The translations under genes were made by a program, and so were the position numbers. 35,377 nt of DNA, taken from the NCBI GenBank assembly GCA_016927955.1, contig JAFGLR010000024.1, positions 1 to 35,377 of the forward strand, given 5' to 3'. The notes under the pieces were generated by a model that was not told where the DNA came from, ran no database searches, and saw only the letters and a list, made by a program, of their open reading frames with translations. How positions within the stretch are numbered: position 1 is the stretch's first letter; each line of letters begins with the position of its first letter. The stretch is from Dehalococcoidales bacterium. GTDB lineage: Bacteria; Chloroflexota; Dehalococcoidia; Dehalococcoidales; JAFGLR01. Positions 16,741 through 26,128 of the stretch are shown here, in pieces.

Positions 16741-16869
16741 ACATTTGAAAATACGGTTATTTAGCCCGTTGGGAAATCGGCTCTTTACTCACCAGCCGAT
16801 ATTGTTTATTATATCAGTAAGCCTGTAGTGGGGCAAACGGTCTTATTATTTACCGCGTCTGGAGATAAT

Positions 16870-18591
16870 ATGAGTCCAGCTGATGGGCACTTGATTTCAG
16901 TTGCCAGAGGTTTCCAATCTGCCGACCTTATTTTTAATAATGCCAGCATCGTTAATGTATTTTCCGGGGAAATCGAATACGGCAATGTGGCTGTTTTTAA
17001 CGGCCGGATTGTCGGTATCGGCGACTACCGTGACGCTAAAGAGGTAATCGACTTAAAAGGCAAATACCTGGTTCCCGGTCTGATTGACGGTCACGTGCAC
17101 CTGGAAAGCTCGATGCTGGATGTAGGGCAATATGCCCGTGCGGTAGTTTCTCACGGGACACTTGCCATTATCACCGACCTGCATGAAATTAGTAATGTCA
17201 GCGGGCTGGCTGGTATTCGCTATATTTTAAACGCGGCGCTTAATTTACCACTGGCTATCTATTTAATGGCGCCTTCCTGCGTCCCGGCGACCAATCTTGA
17301 GACATCGGGAGCGGTTATCGGTCCTGCCGAAATCCGAAAAATCCTCAAACTTAAGCAATGTATCGGTCTGGGTGAAATGATGAACTATCCCGGCGTACTT
17401 TTCAGGGATGCCGGTGTTCTGGAAAAAATTAATTCAGCTTCAGGTAAAGTCGTTGACGGGCATTCTCCGGGAGTCAAAGGTAAAGACTTAAATGCATATA
17501 TCGGAGCCGGTATTGCATCCGACCATGAGTCGGTATTGTTGGAAGAAGCCCGTGAAAAGTTAATGCGTGGTATGCACGTGATGATTCGGGAAGGGTCCTC
17601 AGAGAAAAATCTGGATACTCTTTTACCGTTGGTTACGGAAAGAACTTACCCCCGGTGTTTGTTTGTCGTTGACGACCGTAATTGTGTTGACTTACTTAAA
17701 GACGGTGATATGGATGCCGTCATTCGTAAAGCCATCCGAGGCGGTCTGGACCCTATACGGGCTGTACAATTAGCCACGATTAATGCGGCACAATATTTCC
17801 GTCTTAACTCGCTGGGGGCTATTGCTCCGGGTTATCTGGCTAACATGCTCGTCCTGGATGATTTAAAGAGTTTTAAAATTAACTCTGTCTATTATCGGGG
17901 TAATCTAGTCGCTAAACAGGGAAAAGCTCTTTTTGACGTTAATCAAAAGGCAGGCCGTGTTTTACGCCATACGGTAAAAGTGAAGCCATTTAACCTTAAA
18001 GCACTGGCACTTACGGCTTCAGGAGAACAAGAACCTGTTATCGAAGTCATACCCGGTCAGATTGTAACAAAAAAGACCTATGTATCAATGAAGCCAGTCG
18101 GAGGATTCATCCAGCCGGATATCGAACGTGATATACTTAAACTTGCGGTTATAGAACGCCATCAGGCTACCGGTAATATCGGTGTCGGTCTGGTAAAAGG
18201 CTTCGGATTAAAAAGAGGTGCGTTAGCTTCTTCCGTAGCCCATGATTCTCATAATATTGTTGTCGTCGGTACTAACGATATGGATATATCTCTTGCCGTT
18301 AAAGAAATCGAAAAGCTACAGGGCGGGCTGGTAGTAGTAGCCGATGGCAAAGTATTAGGGTCTTTGGCTCTCCCCGTTGCCGGATTACTATCCGACCAGC
18401 CGTTGGAGGAAGTTGTTAGTAATTTAAGTAAATTAGAGCAACAAGCCCTAGATTTGGGTTGTTCTTTACCGTCACCTTTCTCCACGTTATCGTTTTTAGC
18501 TTTACCGGTGATTCCGGAATTAAGGCTAACCGATTTGGGATTGGTGGATGTGATTGAATTTAAATTAATCAAACGCAGTAAGGAGTCTTAA
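16870..18591 (+). CDS. ade: Adenine deaminase
   Basis: GKYLVPGLIDGHVHLESSML, TDLHEISNVSG, GEMMNYPGV, VDGHSPGVKG, GIASDHESV, HDSHNIVVVGTND; ATG 16870 preceded by GGAGATA (ORF track starts at 16828). Confidence 0.9.
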   Translation: MSPADGHLISVARGFQSADLIFNNASIVNVFSGEIEYGNVAVFNGRIVGIGDYRDAKEVIDLKGKYLVPGLIDGHVHLESSMLDVGQYARAVVSHGTLAIITDLHEISNVSGLAGIRYILNAALNLPLAIYLMAPSCVPATNLETSGAVIGPAEIRKILKLKQCIGLGEMMNYPGVLFRDAGVLEKINSASGKVVDGHSPGVKGKDLNAYIGAGIASDHESVLLEEAREKLMRGMHVMIREGSSEKNLDTLLPLVTERTYPRCLFVVDDRNCVDLLKDGDMDAVIRKAIRGGLDPIRAVQLATINAAQYFRLNSLGAIAPGYLANMLVLDDLKSFKINSVYYRGNLVAKQGKALFDVNQKAGRVLRHTVKVKPFNLKALALTASGEQEPVIEVIPGQIVTKKTYVSMKPVGGFIQPDIERDILKLAVIERHQATGNIGVGLVKGFGLKRGALASSVAHDSHNIVVVGTNDMDISLAVKEIEKLQGGLVVVADGKVLGSLALPVAGLLSDQPLEEVVSNLSKLEQQALDLGCSLPSPFSTLSFLALPVIPELRLTDLGLVDVIEFKLIKRSKES

Positions 18592-18597
18592 TATTTA

Positions 18598-19263
18598 ATG
18601 AAACCTGATATAATCTTCGATAACCGGCATGATGCGGGTAGAAAACTCGCTGAGGTATTGAGCCAATATCAGGGCAAGCCGGTGGTGGTCTTAGCTATTC
18701 CAAATGGCGGAGTACCGATAGGGTTGGAAGTGGCGAAAGCCATTAATGCCGAGTTCGATGTCGTCATTACACGGAAAATTCCGATGCCCCTCAGTCCGGA
18801 AGGCGGCTTTGGCGCTATTGCCGATGACGGTACGATGATTCTTAACGAAAACATCGTGAAAAAAATTAACCTGACGATGCCCCAAATCGATTATGAGGCA
18901 AATAAAGTCCGCTCGGTAATTAAGAAACGTACGCTACTTTACCGCGGCAATCGTCCATTGACTAGAGTCCTCGGTAAATCGGTTATCGTTATCGATGACG
19001 GTCTGGCTTCCGGTATTACAATGAAAGCCGCCGTTACATCTATCCGGCATCGCCGGCCTAAAGAAATTATCGTAGCGGTTCCTACTGCTTCAACAACCGC
19101 CTTGCCTCTGGTGAGGCCGGTGGCTGACAGGGTTATCACCTGTATCACGGGGGCACCGCCTTATGCGGTATCCGATTATTACCGCCACTGGTATGATGTC
19201 CCAGATGACGAAGTCGTAAAAGTACTGGAAAACTGGCGGGCCCAACATATAATGCGGGTCTAG
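18598..19263 (+). CDS. Type I phosphoribosyltransferase
   Basis: VIVIDDGLASGITMKAAVTSIR PRPP-binding motif. Confidence 0.88.
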   Translation: MKPDIIFDNRHDAGRKLAEVLSQYQGKPVVVLAIPNGGVPIGLEVAKAINAEFDVVITRKIPMPLSPEGGFGAIADDGTMILNENIVKKINLTMPQIDYEANKVRSVIKKRTLLYRGNRPLTRVLGKSVIVIDDGLASGITMKAAVTSIRHRRPKEIIVAVPTASTTALPLVRPVADRVITCITGAPPYAVSDYYRHWYDVPDDEVVKVLENWRAQHIMRV

Positions 19264-19386
19264 TTCATCAGCCTAATCGTTGCCCGGCTTCTATATTAAT
19301 ATGTAGAACTGAAACGATTGAGTATTCCGGGTGCTATTATTTTGTTTCATTCACTACCTTTCCGATATAATGAAATTGGAGGGACT

Positions 19387-20049
19387 ATGAAGCTAACCGA
19401 TAATATTTATTTTTATCCGGAAACCGGGATGCTGGATGCCAATACTTATGTTATCAAAGATGAAATGAATATTCTCGTTGACCCCGGAGCATCACGCAAA
19501 ACACCATCTTTAGTCCGGGCGATGCAAAAAGACGGTATAAAACCAGAAGATATTAAAATTATTCTCAATACCCACTTACATCTAGACCATTACGAAGGAT
19601 GCCAGGATTTCAAAAAATTGTCCGGCGCCCGTATTCTGATTCATCCCAAACAAGAAGAGTTTTACGATTATTCGGTAAATCAAGTAGCCCAATTTTTCGG
19701 CATGCCGGTCCTTGAGTTTAAGGCAGACGCTCAAATCGAAGCTGACATTTTTAAAAATAGCCCGCTGGGTTTAGAGATTGTCTATGCTCCCGGCCACTCA
19801 TCGGATAGTATTTGTTTCTATTCGAAAAAGGAGAAATTCCTGGTCTGCGGTGATGTGATATTTCAAGCGAATACAGGCAGGGTTGACTTTCCGGGTGGCA
19901 GCGCCGCCCGTTTAAAACAGTCTATCGAAGAGTTGTCTAAGATGGATATCGAATACCTGCTGCCCGGACATATGGATATAATAGCCGGTGCAGATAACGT
20001 AAAGAAAAATTTCCAATACGTTAAAAATAATGTTTTTGAGTGGTTATAG
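19387..20049 (+). CDS. MBL-fold metallo-hydrolase (glyoxalase II-like)
   Basis: NTHLHLDHYEGC, YAPGHSSDSICFY, CGDVIF, LLPGHMD; ATG 19387 preceded by GGAGGG. Confidence 0.88.
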   Translation: MKLTDNIYFYPETGMLDANTYVIKDEMNILVDPGASRKTPSLVRAMQKDGIKPEDIKIILNTHLHLDHYEGCQDFKKLSGARILIHPKQEEFYDYSVNQVAQFFGMPVLEFKADAQIEADIFKNSPLGLEIVYAPGHSSDSICFYSKKEKFLVCGDVIFQANTGRVDFPGGSAARLKQSIEELSKMDIEYLLPGHMDIIAGADNVKKNFQYVKNNVFEWL

Positions 20050-20053
20050 AGTT

Positions 20054-21196
20054 ATGGCAGATTTAGTTACTAATACATTTGAAATCGGGCCGATTCGGCC
20101 GCCAAGCGAAGCCTATTCTTTACTGTTACGGATTACCCGTAACTGTCCGTGGAACCGTTGCCGGTTTTGTGATATTTACAAGGGTAAGAAGTTTGAACTC
20201 CGGCCGGTAGCCGATATTGAGCAGGAAATCGATACTACCCGACAAATGGTAGACCAGATAAAAGAAATTGCCAAGAGTAATTCCTGTAGTATTCAAGAAG
20301 CCGCAGCGATGATCTTAAACAACCCGCCGAGCGAAGCGTTTTATAGTGTTGCCTTATGGCAGTATAGCGGCGGAGAAAGCGTCTTTTTACAGGACGCCAA
20401 CACTTTGATCATGCCGACCGACCAGTTAGTCGAAGTACTGCAATATCTTAAGGCGACTTTTTCCGATATTAAGCGTATTACCAGCTACGGCCGGTCTCAT
20501 ACTGCCGCAAGAAAAACAGTCGAAGACCTGGTTCGATTAAAGGAAGCCGGACTTTCCCGGCTGCATATTGGTTTGGAATCGGGCCATAATCCGGTATTAG
20601 AGTATGTTGACAAGGGAATAACCGCAGACGACCATATTAAGGGCGGCCGGAATATTAAGGCCTCCGGTATCGAGCTTAGTGAATATCTGTTGCTGGGTCT
20701 TGGCGGAAAAGCAATGACCCGCGAGCATGCTTTGGAATCGGCTCGTGTATTGAGTGCAATCGACCCTGATTTTATTCGTATCAGGACTCTTACCGTGAAA
20801 ACAGGAATGCTAATGTATCCGGATGTTGCCGCTGGAAAATTTGTCCGTTTGACGGATGACGAATTAGCCGCAGAAGAACGGCTGTTTATCGAAAATCTTA
20901 ATTGTACCTCGTATTTAGCCAGTGACCATGCCACTAATCTTTTCCAGGAAATCGAAGGCAGGCTGCCGGAAAGCAAGCCGCATTTTCTGGAGATTATCGA
21001 CCGTTTTCTGGCTCTCGAACCGGAGGAGCGGATGAATTATAAACTCGGCCGGCGGATGAACGTTTATTTAAGTCTCGATGATTTGGATAATGAAGATAAA
21101 CGCAATACTGTAGAAAGGTTTAAGCAGGGTCTGATTTCATCCGGACGTGGTGTAAATGATGATGCCATTTTTTGGCTGATGGAGAGATTTGTTTAG
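20054..21196 (+). CDS. Radical SAM protein with CX4CX2C motif
   Basis: RITRNCPWNRCRFCDIYKGKKF; SGGES; GLSRLHIGLESG. Confidence 0.85.
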   Translation: MADLVTNTFEIGPIRPPSEAYSLLLRITRNCPWNRCRFCDIYKGKKFELRPVADIEQEIDTTRQMVDQIKEIAKSNSCSIQEAAAMILNNPPSEAFYSVALWQYSGGESVFLQDANTLIMPTDQLVEVLQYLKATFSDIKRITSYGRSHTAARKTVEDLVRLKEAGLSRLHIGLESGHNPVLEYVDKGITADDHIKGGRNIKASGIELSEYLLLGLGGKAMTREHALESARVLSAIDPDFIRIRTLTVKTGMLMYPDVAAGKFVRLTDDELAAEERLFIENLNCTSYLASDHATNLFQEIEGRLPESKPHFLEIIDRFLALEPEERMNYKLGRRMNVYLSLDDLDNEDKRNTVERFKQGLISSGRGVNDDAIFWLMERFV

Positions 21197-21675
21197 TGCC
21201 GCAAATTGCCGCCGAAATAGGTAAATTGCTGCTTCGGAAAAAACTCACTCTAGGCACGGTAGAATCGGCTACCGGCGGCTTAATTTCACATACTATTACT
21301 AATGTTCCCGGAAGTTCGGATTATTACGCGGGTTCGATAATATCTTATAGTAACGAAGCCAAAATTAAAATCGTGGGCGTTAAGGCGGCTACTTTAAAAA
21401 AATACGGTGCCGTCAGTTCTCAGGTTGCCGAGCAAATGGCCTCAGGCGGACGTAATTTACTAAAGGTGGATATCTGTCTGTCCGATACCGGTATTGCCGG
21501 CCCGGCCGGTGCCACGCTGGATAAACCGGTCGGCCTTTTCTACCTCGGCTTGGCCGGACCCACCGGCACGTTTAGCTGCAAGCATGTTTTCGAGGGTAAC
21601 CGGACGCAGAATAAACAAGCCGCCGCGCAAACTGCCTTAAAATGGCTGAAAGAATATCTCGATAACCTTAAATAA
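21196..21675 (+). CDS. pncC: CinA C-terminal domain / nicotinamide-nucleotide amidase family (start approximate)
   Basis: LGTVESATGGLISHTITNVPGSSDYYAGSIISYSNEAK...DTGIAGPAGAT..KPVGLFYLGL; GTG 21196 overlaps the preceding stop. Confidence 0.87.
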   Translation: MPQIAAEIGKLLLRKKLTLGTVESATGGLISHTITNVPGSSDYYAGSIISYSNEAKIKIVGVKAATLKKYGAVSSQVAEQMASGGRNLLKVDICLSDTGIAGPAGATLDKPVGLFYLGLAGPTGTFSCKHVFEGNRTQNKQAAAQTALKWLKEYLDNLK

Positions 21676-21676
21676 A

Positions 21677-22015
21677 ATGAAACAATTTCGTGATGTTACC
21701 GGACGTGACTACATTAAGATGGCCTTATGGGTTGTTCTTTATATTGCAGTTATCACAGTCGGTTCAATTTATCTCTTGGTGTATTACCCGCCATATGGAG
21801 CAATGCTCTGGGTATTAATTATAATAATCGGTCTATATTTACTGGTTCGGTGGACTGCCCGTAATTTTGGATATCATTGTCCCAATTGTGAATATGATTT
21901 TGAATTATCGCCTTTCCGTGATTTCATAAGTATACATGCGGGTAGTCAAAAACTGCTTGTATGTCCGCGGTGCCGTCATAAGTCCTGGATGGCACCCGGA
22001 AAAATAATCCGATAG
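21677..22015 (+). CDS. Small membrane protein with two N-terminal TM segments and a C-terminal Zn-ribbon-like region
   Basis: ALWVVLYIAVITVGSIYLLVYY..AMLWVLIIIIGLYLLV then HCPNCEYDFEL...LVCPRCRHKSWM. Confidence 0.6.
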   Translation: MKQFRDVTGRDYIKMALWVVLYIAVITVGSIYLLVYYPPYGAMLWVLIIIIGLYLLVRWTARNFGYHCPNCEYDFELSPFRDFISIHAGSQKLLVCPRCRHKSWMAPGKIIR

Positions 22016-22088
22016 TGTAAAAATATTGCCCGATAACGGTTTTCAATGATATACTTTGTCATTACTTTCTAGAAGGGATATATAATTT

Positions 22089-22817
22089 ATGAAAAGAGCA
22101 GACGGTCGTGCCTGGGACGGACTAAGACCGGTCAATTTCACTTTAAACTACCAGAGTTTTGCGGAAGGTTCGGTTCTGATTGAGCTTGGTAAGACCCGCG
22201 TGATTTGTGCGGTCAGTGTCGAAGACAGAGTGCCCTCATTCTTGAAAGGCAGCGGTACCGGTTGGGTAACCGCCGAATACTCGATGTTACCCCGTTCTAC
22301 CGTAACGCGTACGCAGCGTGATTCGGAAAAAGGACGCGTGGCCGGCAGAAGCCAGGAAATTCAACGCCTTATCGGACGCTCATTACGGGCGGTGGTGGAT
22401 ATGAAATCGCTCGGCGAGCGCACGCTCACCGTCGATTGTGACGTAATTCAGGCGGACGGCGGCACAAGAACGGCCTCTATCACCGGAGCTTACGTAGCCC
22501 TGTATCATGCCCTGAATAATCTGGCTAATATGGGTATTATCTCTACCGTTCCTTTGAAATCTGCGGTAGCTGCCACCAGTGTCGGCATCGTTCATAACAA
22601 TATGCTATTAGACCTGTGCTACGACGAAGACAGCAGTGCCGCGGTGGACTTCAATGTCATCATGACCGACCGCAACGAGTACGTTGAAATCCAGGGCACG
22701 GCGGAAGGTAAACCGTTTACGAAACAGAATTCCGACGAACTGCTGGCATTAGCAGAAAAAGGTATCAAGCAGCTTTTCGAGGCTCAAAACGCCGTGCTGA
22801 ATACGCTGAGAAAGTAA
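22089..22817 (+). CDS. rph: Ribonuclease PH
   Basis: [72 protein letters not shown]. Confidence 0.95.
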   Translation: MKRADGRAWDGLRPVNFTLNYQSFAEGSVLIELGKTRVICAVSVEDRVPSFLKGSGTGWVTAEYSMLPRSTVTRTQRDSEKGRVAGRSQEIQRLIGRSLRAVVDMKSLGERTLTVDCDVIQADGGTRTASITGAYVALYHALNNLANMGIISTVPLKSAVAATSVGIVHNNMLLDLCYDEDSSAAVDFNVIMTDRNEYVEIQGTAEGKPFTKQNSDELLALAEKGIKQLFEAQNAVLNTLRK

Positions 22818-22837
22818 TGTATCTACTACAAATTAAC

Positions 22838-22876
22838 ATAACCCGTCATTCTGTGTTAGACAGAATGACGGGTTAT
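22838..22876. terminator. 16-bp perfect stem-loop between convergent rph and proA
   Basis: ATAACCCGTCATTCTG-TGTTAGA-CAGAATGACGGGTTAT; lacks a clear T-tract. Confidence 0.6.
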
Positions 22877-22916
22877 AAATGTTCCGATTTCGTTATTCGT
22901 TCTTTTAGTTTGTTTA

Positions 22917-24197
22917 TTACGGCCTTACCTGTCCGTTGCCGTAGATAATCCATTTATAGCTGGTCAACTCTTTCAGTCCCATCGGGCCGCGGGCGTGCAT
23001 CTTCTGAGTGCTGATACCCACTTCCGCACCCAGTCCGAACTGACCGCCGTCGGTGTAACGGGTGCTGGCGTTTACGTAAACCGCCGCTGCGTCCACCTCA
23101 TTCAGGAATCGCTGTCCCGAAGTGTAATCTTCGGTGACAATAGCTTCAGAATGACCGGAGCCGTAACGCTCGATATGAGCCAGGGCCTCGTCCAGAGAAT
23201 CAACGGTTTTTACTGCTGCCACTAGAGATAAATATTCCTTGCCCCAATCGGATGCGACTGCGGGAATAGCTTTGATACCGCTCTCCTTGACGAGTTTCAG
23301 CGATTTTTGGTCGCAGTGCAGTTCGACCTTAGCCTTAGCTAGTTCCGCCGCCATAAGAGGCAGGAATTCCTTAGCTATGTCTTTATGCAAGATGATAGTA
23401 TCCAGCGCATTGCATACGGTTGGCCGTTGCACTTTGGCATTAAAGACAATAGCCACCGCCTTATTAATATCGGCGGTCTTATCTACATAGGTATGGCAGA
23501 CCCCGATACCACCGGTAAGCACTGGCATCGAGGCATTTTCCGCTACGAAGCTGATTAATTGAGCTCCGCCGCGGGGTACTATCATATCGATGGTTTTCAT
23601 TTTCAGAATATGGCCGACCAGTGACCGGTCGGTATTATCGACAAATTGTACGGCATCTTCCGGTAAACCGGCACGTTTTACGGCATTGCGTATCAGCTTA
23701 ACCAGAGCGGTATTTGAATGAATCGTTTCACTGCCGCCGCGTAAAAATACAGCATTACCGGATTTTAAGCAAAGCACGGAGATATCGATAGTAACGTTCG
23801 GGCGGCTTTCGTAAATCGCTCCGATAACCCCAATGGGCACTCGCTTCTTCCCGATTTGCAGTCCGTTAGGCATTGTTCGCATTTCGAAGACTTCCCCTAC
23901 CGGGTCGGCTAACGCCGCTACCGCTAAAACATCTTTAGACATACCTTCAAGTCTGGCAACGTTCAACATCAGTCGGTCGAGCATTGCCGAATTCATACCG
24001 GATTTTCTGGCTGCATCATAGTCCTTTTTGTTTGCTTTAAGTATTTCATCCTGTTTGCTAATCAAATCATCGGCAATATTATGTAAAGCTTTGTTCTTGA
24101 TTTCCGTAGAAATATAGGCCATTTTCCGGGAGGCTTCTTTAGCTGCCCGGCCTTTGGCTTCCAGTTCCTGTTCGGCGGATATTTTCTTAGTCTTCAT
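22917..24197 (-). CDS. proA: Glutamate-5-semialdehyde dehydrogenase (gamma-glutamyl phosphate reductase)
   Basis: KKRVPIGVIGAIYESRPNVTIDISVLCLKSGNAVFLRGGSE; VQRPTVCNALDTIILH; QKMHARGPMGLKELTSYKW. Confidence 0.95.
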   Translation of the reverse strand: MKTKKISAEQELEAKGRAAKEASRKMAYISTEIKNKALHNIADDLISKQDEILKANKKDYDAARKSGMNSAMLDRLMLNVARLEGMSKDVLAVAALADPVGEVFEMRTMPNGLQIGKKRVPIGVIGAIYESRPNVTIDISVLCLKSGNAVFLRGGSETIHSNTALVKLIRNAVKRAGLPEDAVQFVDNTDRSLVGHILKMKTIDMIVPRGGAQLISFVAENASMPVLTGGIGVCHTYVDKTADINKAVAIVFNAKVQRPTVCNALDTIILHKDIAKEFLPLMAAELAKAKVELHCDQKSLKLVKESGIKAIPAVASDWGKEYLSLVAAVKTVDSLDEALAHIERYGSGHSEAIVTEDYTSGQRFLNEVDAAAVYVNASTRYTDGGQFGLGAEVGISTQKMHARGPMGLKELTSYKWIIYGNGQVRP

Positions 24198-24228
24198 TTT
24201 TAGTCTCCGTTACATTAGTAATAACATC

Positions 24229-24807
24229 TTACTTCAATTGAACCGGTCTGGCAATAATCAGGTAGTTATAAGGCGGAATGTCCTCTATACTCTCGGTGAT
24301 AAACCCTGCCCTTTCGATGAGTTCTTTTGCTTTGGCTTCACTGAATCTGATTTCGTAAGGCGGACCGAACTCCATGTGAATTTTCTTGAAATCTAGGTCG
24401 CCCAGTTTCCCGTTTGCTTTGAGCATCCGGTGTGCATTCTGTAACACAATAGAGGGTTCAACAAAATCATGTAAATCGATACCGAAGAACACAATATCGG
24501 CAAAAGCTTCCCCGAAGCAAGTCGTAGCGGCATCGCTGGCCGTAATTATTAAATTCTTCAGGTCAGCCGATTTGGCTCTTTCATTAAGCTCTGCGATAGC
24601 TTCCTCGTTGACATCAAGGCCGTAAATAGTTCCTTTTTCGCCGACAATTTTAGCGGCCGGGATGGCGAAATATCCGTTTCCGCAGCCGATATCAACAAAT
24701 ATATCACCTTGTTTCAGTCCGATTTTATTCAGTATAATTTCCGGGTTTTGCCACTGCCGTCTGAAATCATCCGGCATATAGCGGCAACCGTGATGATAGT
24801 GTGTCAT
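24229..24807 (-). CDS. Class I SAM-dependent methyltransferase
   Basis: GDIFVDIGCGNGYFAIPAAKIVGEKGTIYGLDVNEEAI. Confidence 0.85.
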   Translation of the reverse strand: MTHYHHGCRYMPDDFRRQWQNPEIILNKIGLKQGDIFVDIGCGNGYFAIPAAKIVGEKGTIYGLDVNEEAIAELNERAKSADLKNLIITASDAATTCFGEAFADIVFFGIDLHDFVEPSIVLQNAHRMLKANGKLGDLDFKKIHMEFGPPYEIRFSEAKAKELIERAGFITESIEDIPPYNYLIIARPVQLK

Positions 24808-24852
24808 TCGTTTTTCTCACTCCGGTTAACGGTCTCTCCGTGGAACAGTTGC

Positions 24853-25992
24853 TTAGAGGATAACGAGATTGTTACGGTGGATTACCTCTGCTCCGTAGTC
24901 GCATCCCAGCATCGTGGCGATTTTTTGAGACTGCATTCCCTTGATGATATTAATATCCTGGGCACTGTAATTCGTAATGCCTGCACCGAGGGTAGCTCCG
25001 GTCTCGTTTTGTATATTAATGATATCGCCGCGCTGGAATTTACCGTCAACCTTTTTAATACCGGCGGCCAGTAAACTTCTTTTTTGTTTTTTTAGTGCCT
25101 CTGCGGCACCATCATCGATGATAATCTTACCTTTGGTGCTTAAGCCGCTTAACATCCAGCGGTCACGGCTGTCCAGCTTGCTGGTAACCGGTTTAAAAAG
25201 CGTGCCGAGTTTTTCGCCGGAGATTACTTCGGGTAATATATCGGGGATTCTGCCGTTAGCTATGATTACGGCCACTCCCGAATCGGTAGCTAACCGTGCT
25301 GCTTCGATTTTGGTAATCATGCCGCCCATACCCAATTTGCTGGTCGTACCTTTTGCCAGCCGTTCTATGCCGGAATCTATATGTTCGACTTCCGGAATCA
25401 GTTTGGCATCGGCATTCGTGTGCGGGTCGGCGGTAAACAGACCGTCCACTTCGGTCAGTATCAAAAGGAGATCGGCATCAACCATATTGGCAACCATAGC
25501 CGAAAGGTTGTCGTTATCCCCGAATTTCGCCTCTTTAATTTCATCTACCGCCACCATATCGTTTTCATTAATGATGCTGATTACACCCAATTCCATCAAT
25601 GCCAACAGGGTATTGCGGGTGTTCAAGTAGCCCGAACGGTCCTTTAGATTGGTTTTGGTGAGAAGCCCCTGGGCAATTGTAATATTGTAAGGATCGAAAA
25701 GCTGCTCGTACGTGTTCATCAAGCGGCTCTGTCCCACACTAGAACATACCTGTTTGTAAGGAATGCCGTTTACTTTTTTCGGCAGGCCTAGTTTATCTTT
25801 CCCGGACGCAATTGCTCCCGAACTGACTATAATTATTTCACAACCCTGCCGGTGCAGCCGGGCTATTTGTGCCACCAGCTTTGCCATCATATCATGGTTC
25901 AGATGACTGGTATCGTTGGTCAGGAGACTGGTGCCCAGTTTTATTACAATGCGGTTGTAAACCGTTTTCGTCTTTTTCTTATCTTTAACCAT
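24853..25992 (-). CDS. proB: Glutamate 5-kinase with C-terminal PUA domain
   Basis: [43 protein letters not shown]-like C-terminus; start 25992 (MVKDKKK) preferred over 26052. Confidence 0.93.
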   Translation of the reverse strand: MVKDKKKTKTVYNRIVIKLGTSLLTNDTSHLNHDMMAKLVAQIARLHRQGCEIIIVSSGAIASGKDKLGLPKKVNGIPYKQVCSSVGQSRLMNTYEQLFDPYNITIAQGLLTKTNLKDRSGYLNTRNTLLALMELGVISIINENDMVAVDEIKEAKFGDNDNLSAMVANMVDADLLLILTEVDGLFTADPHTNADAKLIPEVEHIDSGIERLAKGTTSKLGMGGMITKIEAARLATDSGVAVIIANGRIPDILPEVISGEKLGTLFKPVTSKLDSRDRWMLSGLSTKGKIIIDDGAAEALKKQKRSLLAAGIKKVDGKFQRGDIINIQNETGATLGAGITNYSAQDINIIKGMQSQKIATMLGCDYGAEVIHRNNLVIL

Positions 25993-26085
25993 AACGATAT
26001 TATAGCAAGCAGAAATAAAAACATAAACAGGGTATGCCTGTAAACCTCGCAATAATTAAGGCAGGCATGTTAAAATCATTGTGGA

Positions 26086-26110
26086 GGGCTAGTCCGTTTA
26101 CGGCTAGCCC
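26086..26110 (+). promoter_or_regulatory. 5'-UTR hairpin upstream of mfd
   Basis: GGGCTAG-t-CCG-TTTA-CGG-CTAGCCC. Confidence 0.45.
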
Positions 26111-26128
26111 CGATGGTATTTGGGGAAA

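Noticed and set aside
20497-20976. 159-aa minus-strand ORF inside the radical SAM gene
   Set aside because: Shadow ORF of a well-supported CDS.
24977-25630. 217-aa plus-strand ORF antisense to proB
   Set aside because: Fully covered by proB in another frame; composition (Ser/Ile/Leu-rich) and lack of recognisable motifs suggest a shadow ORF.
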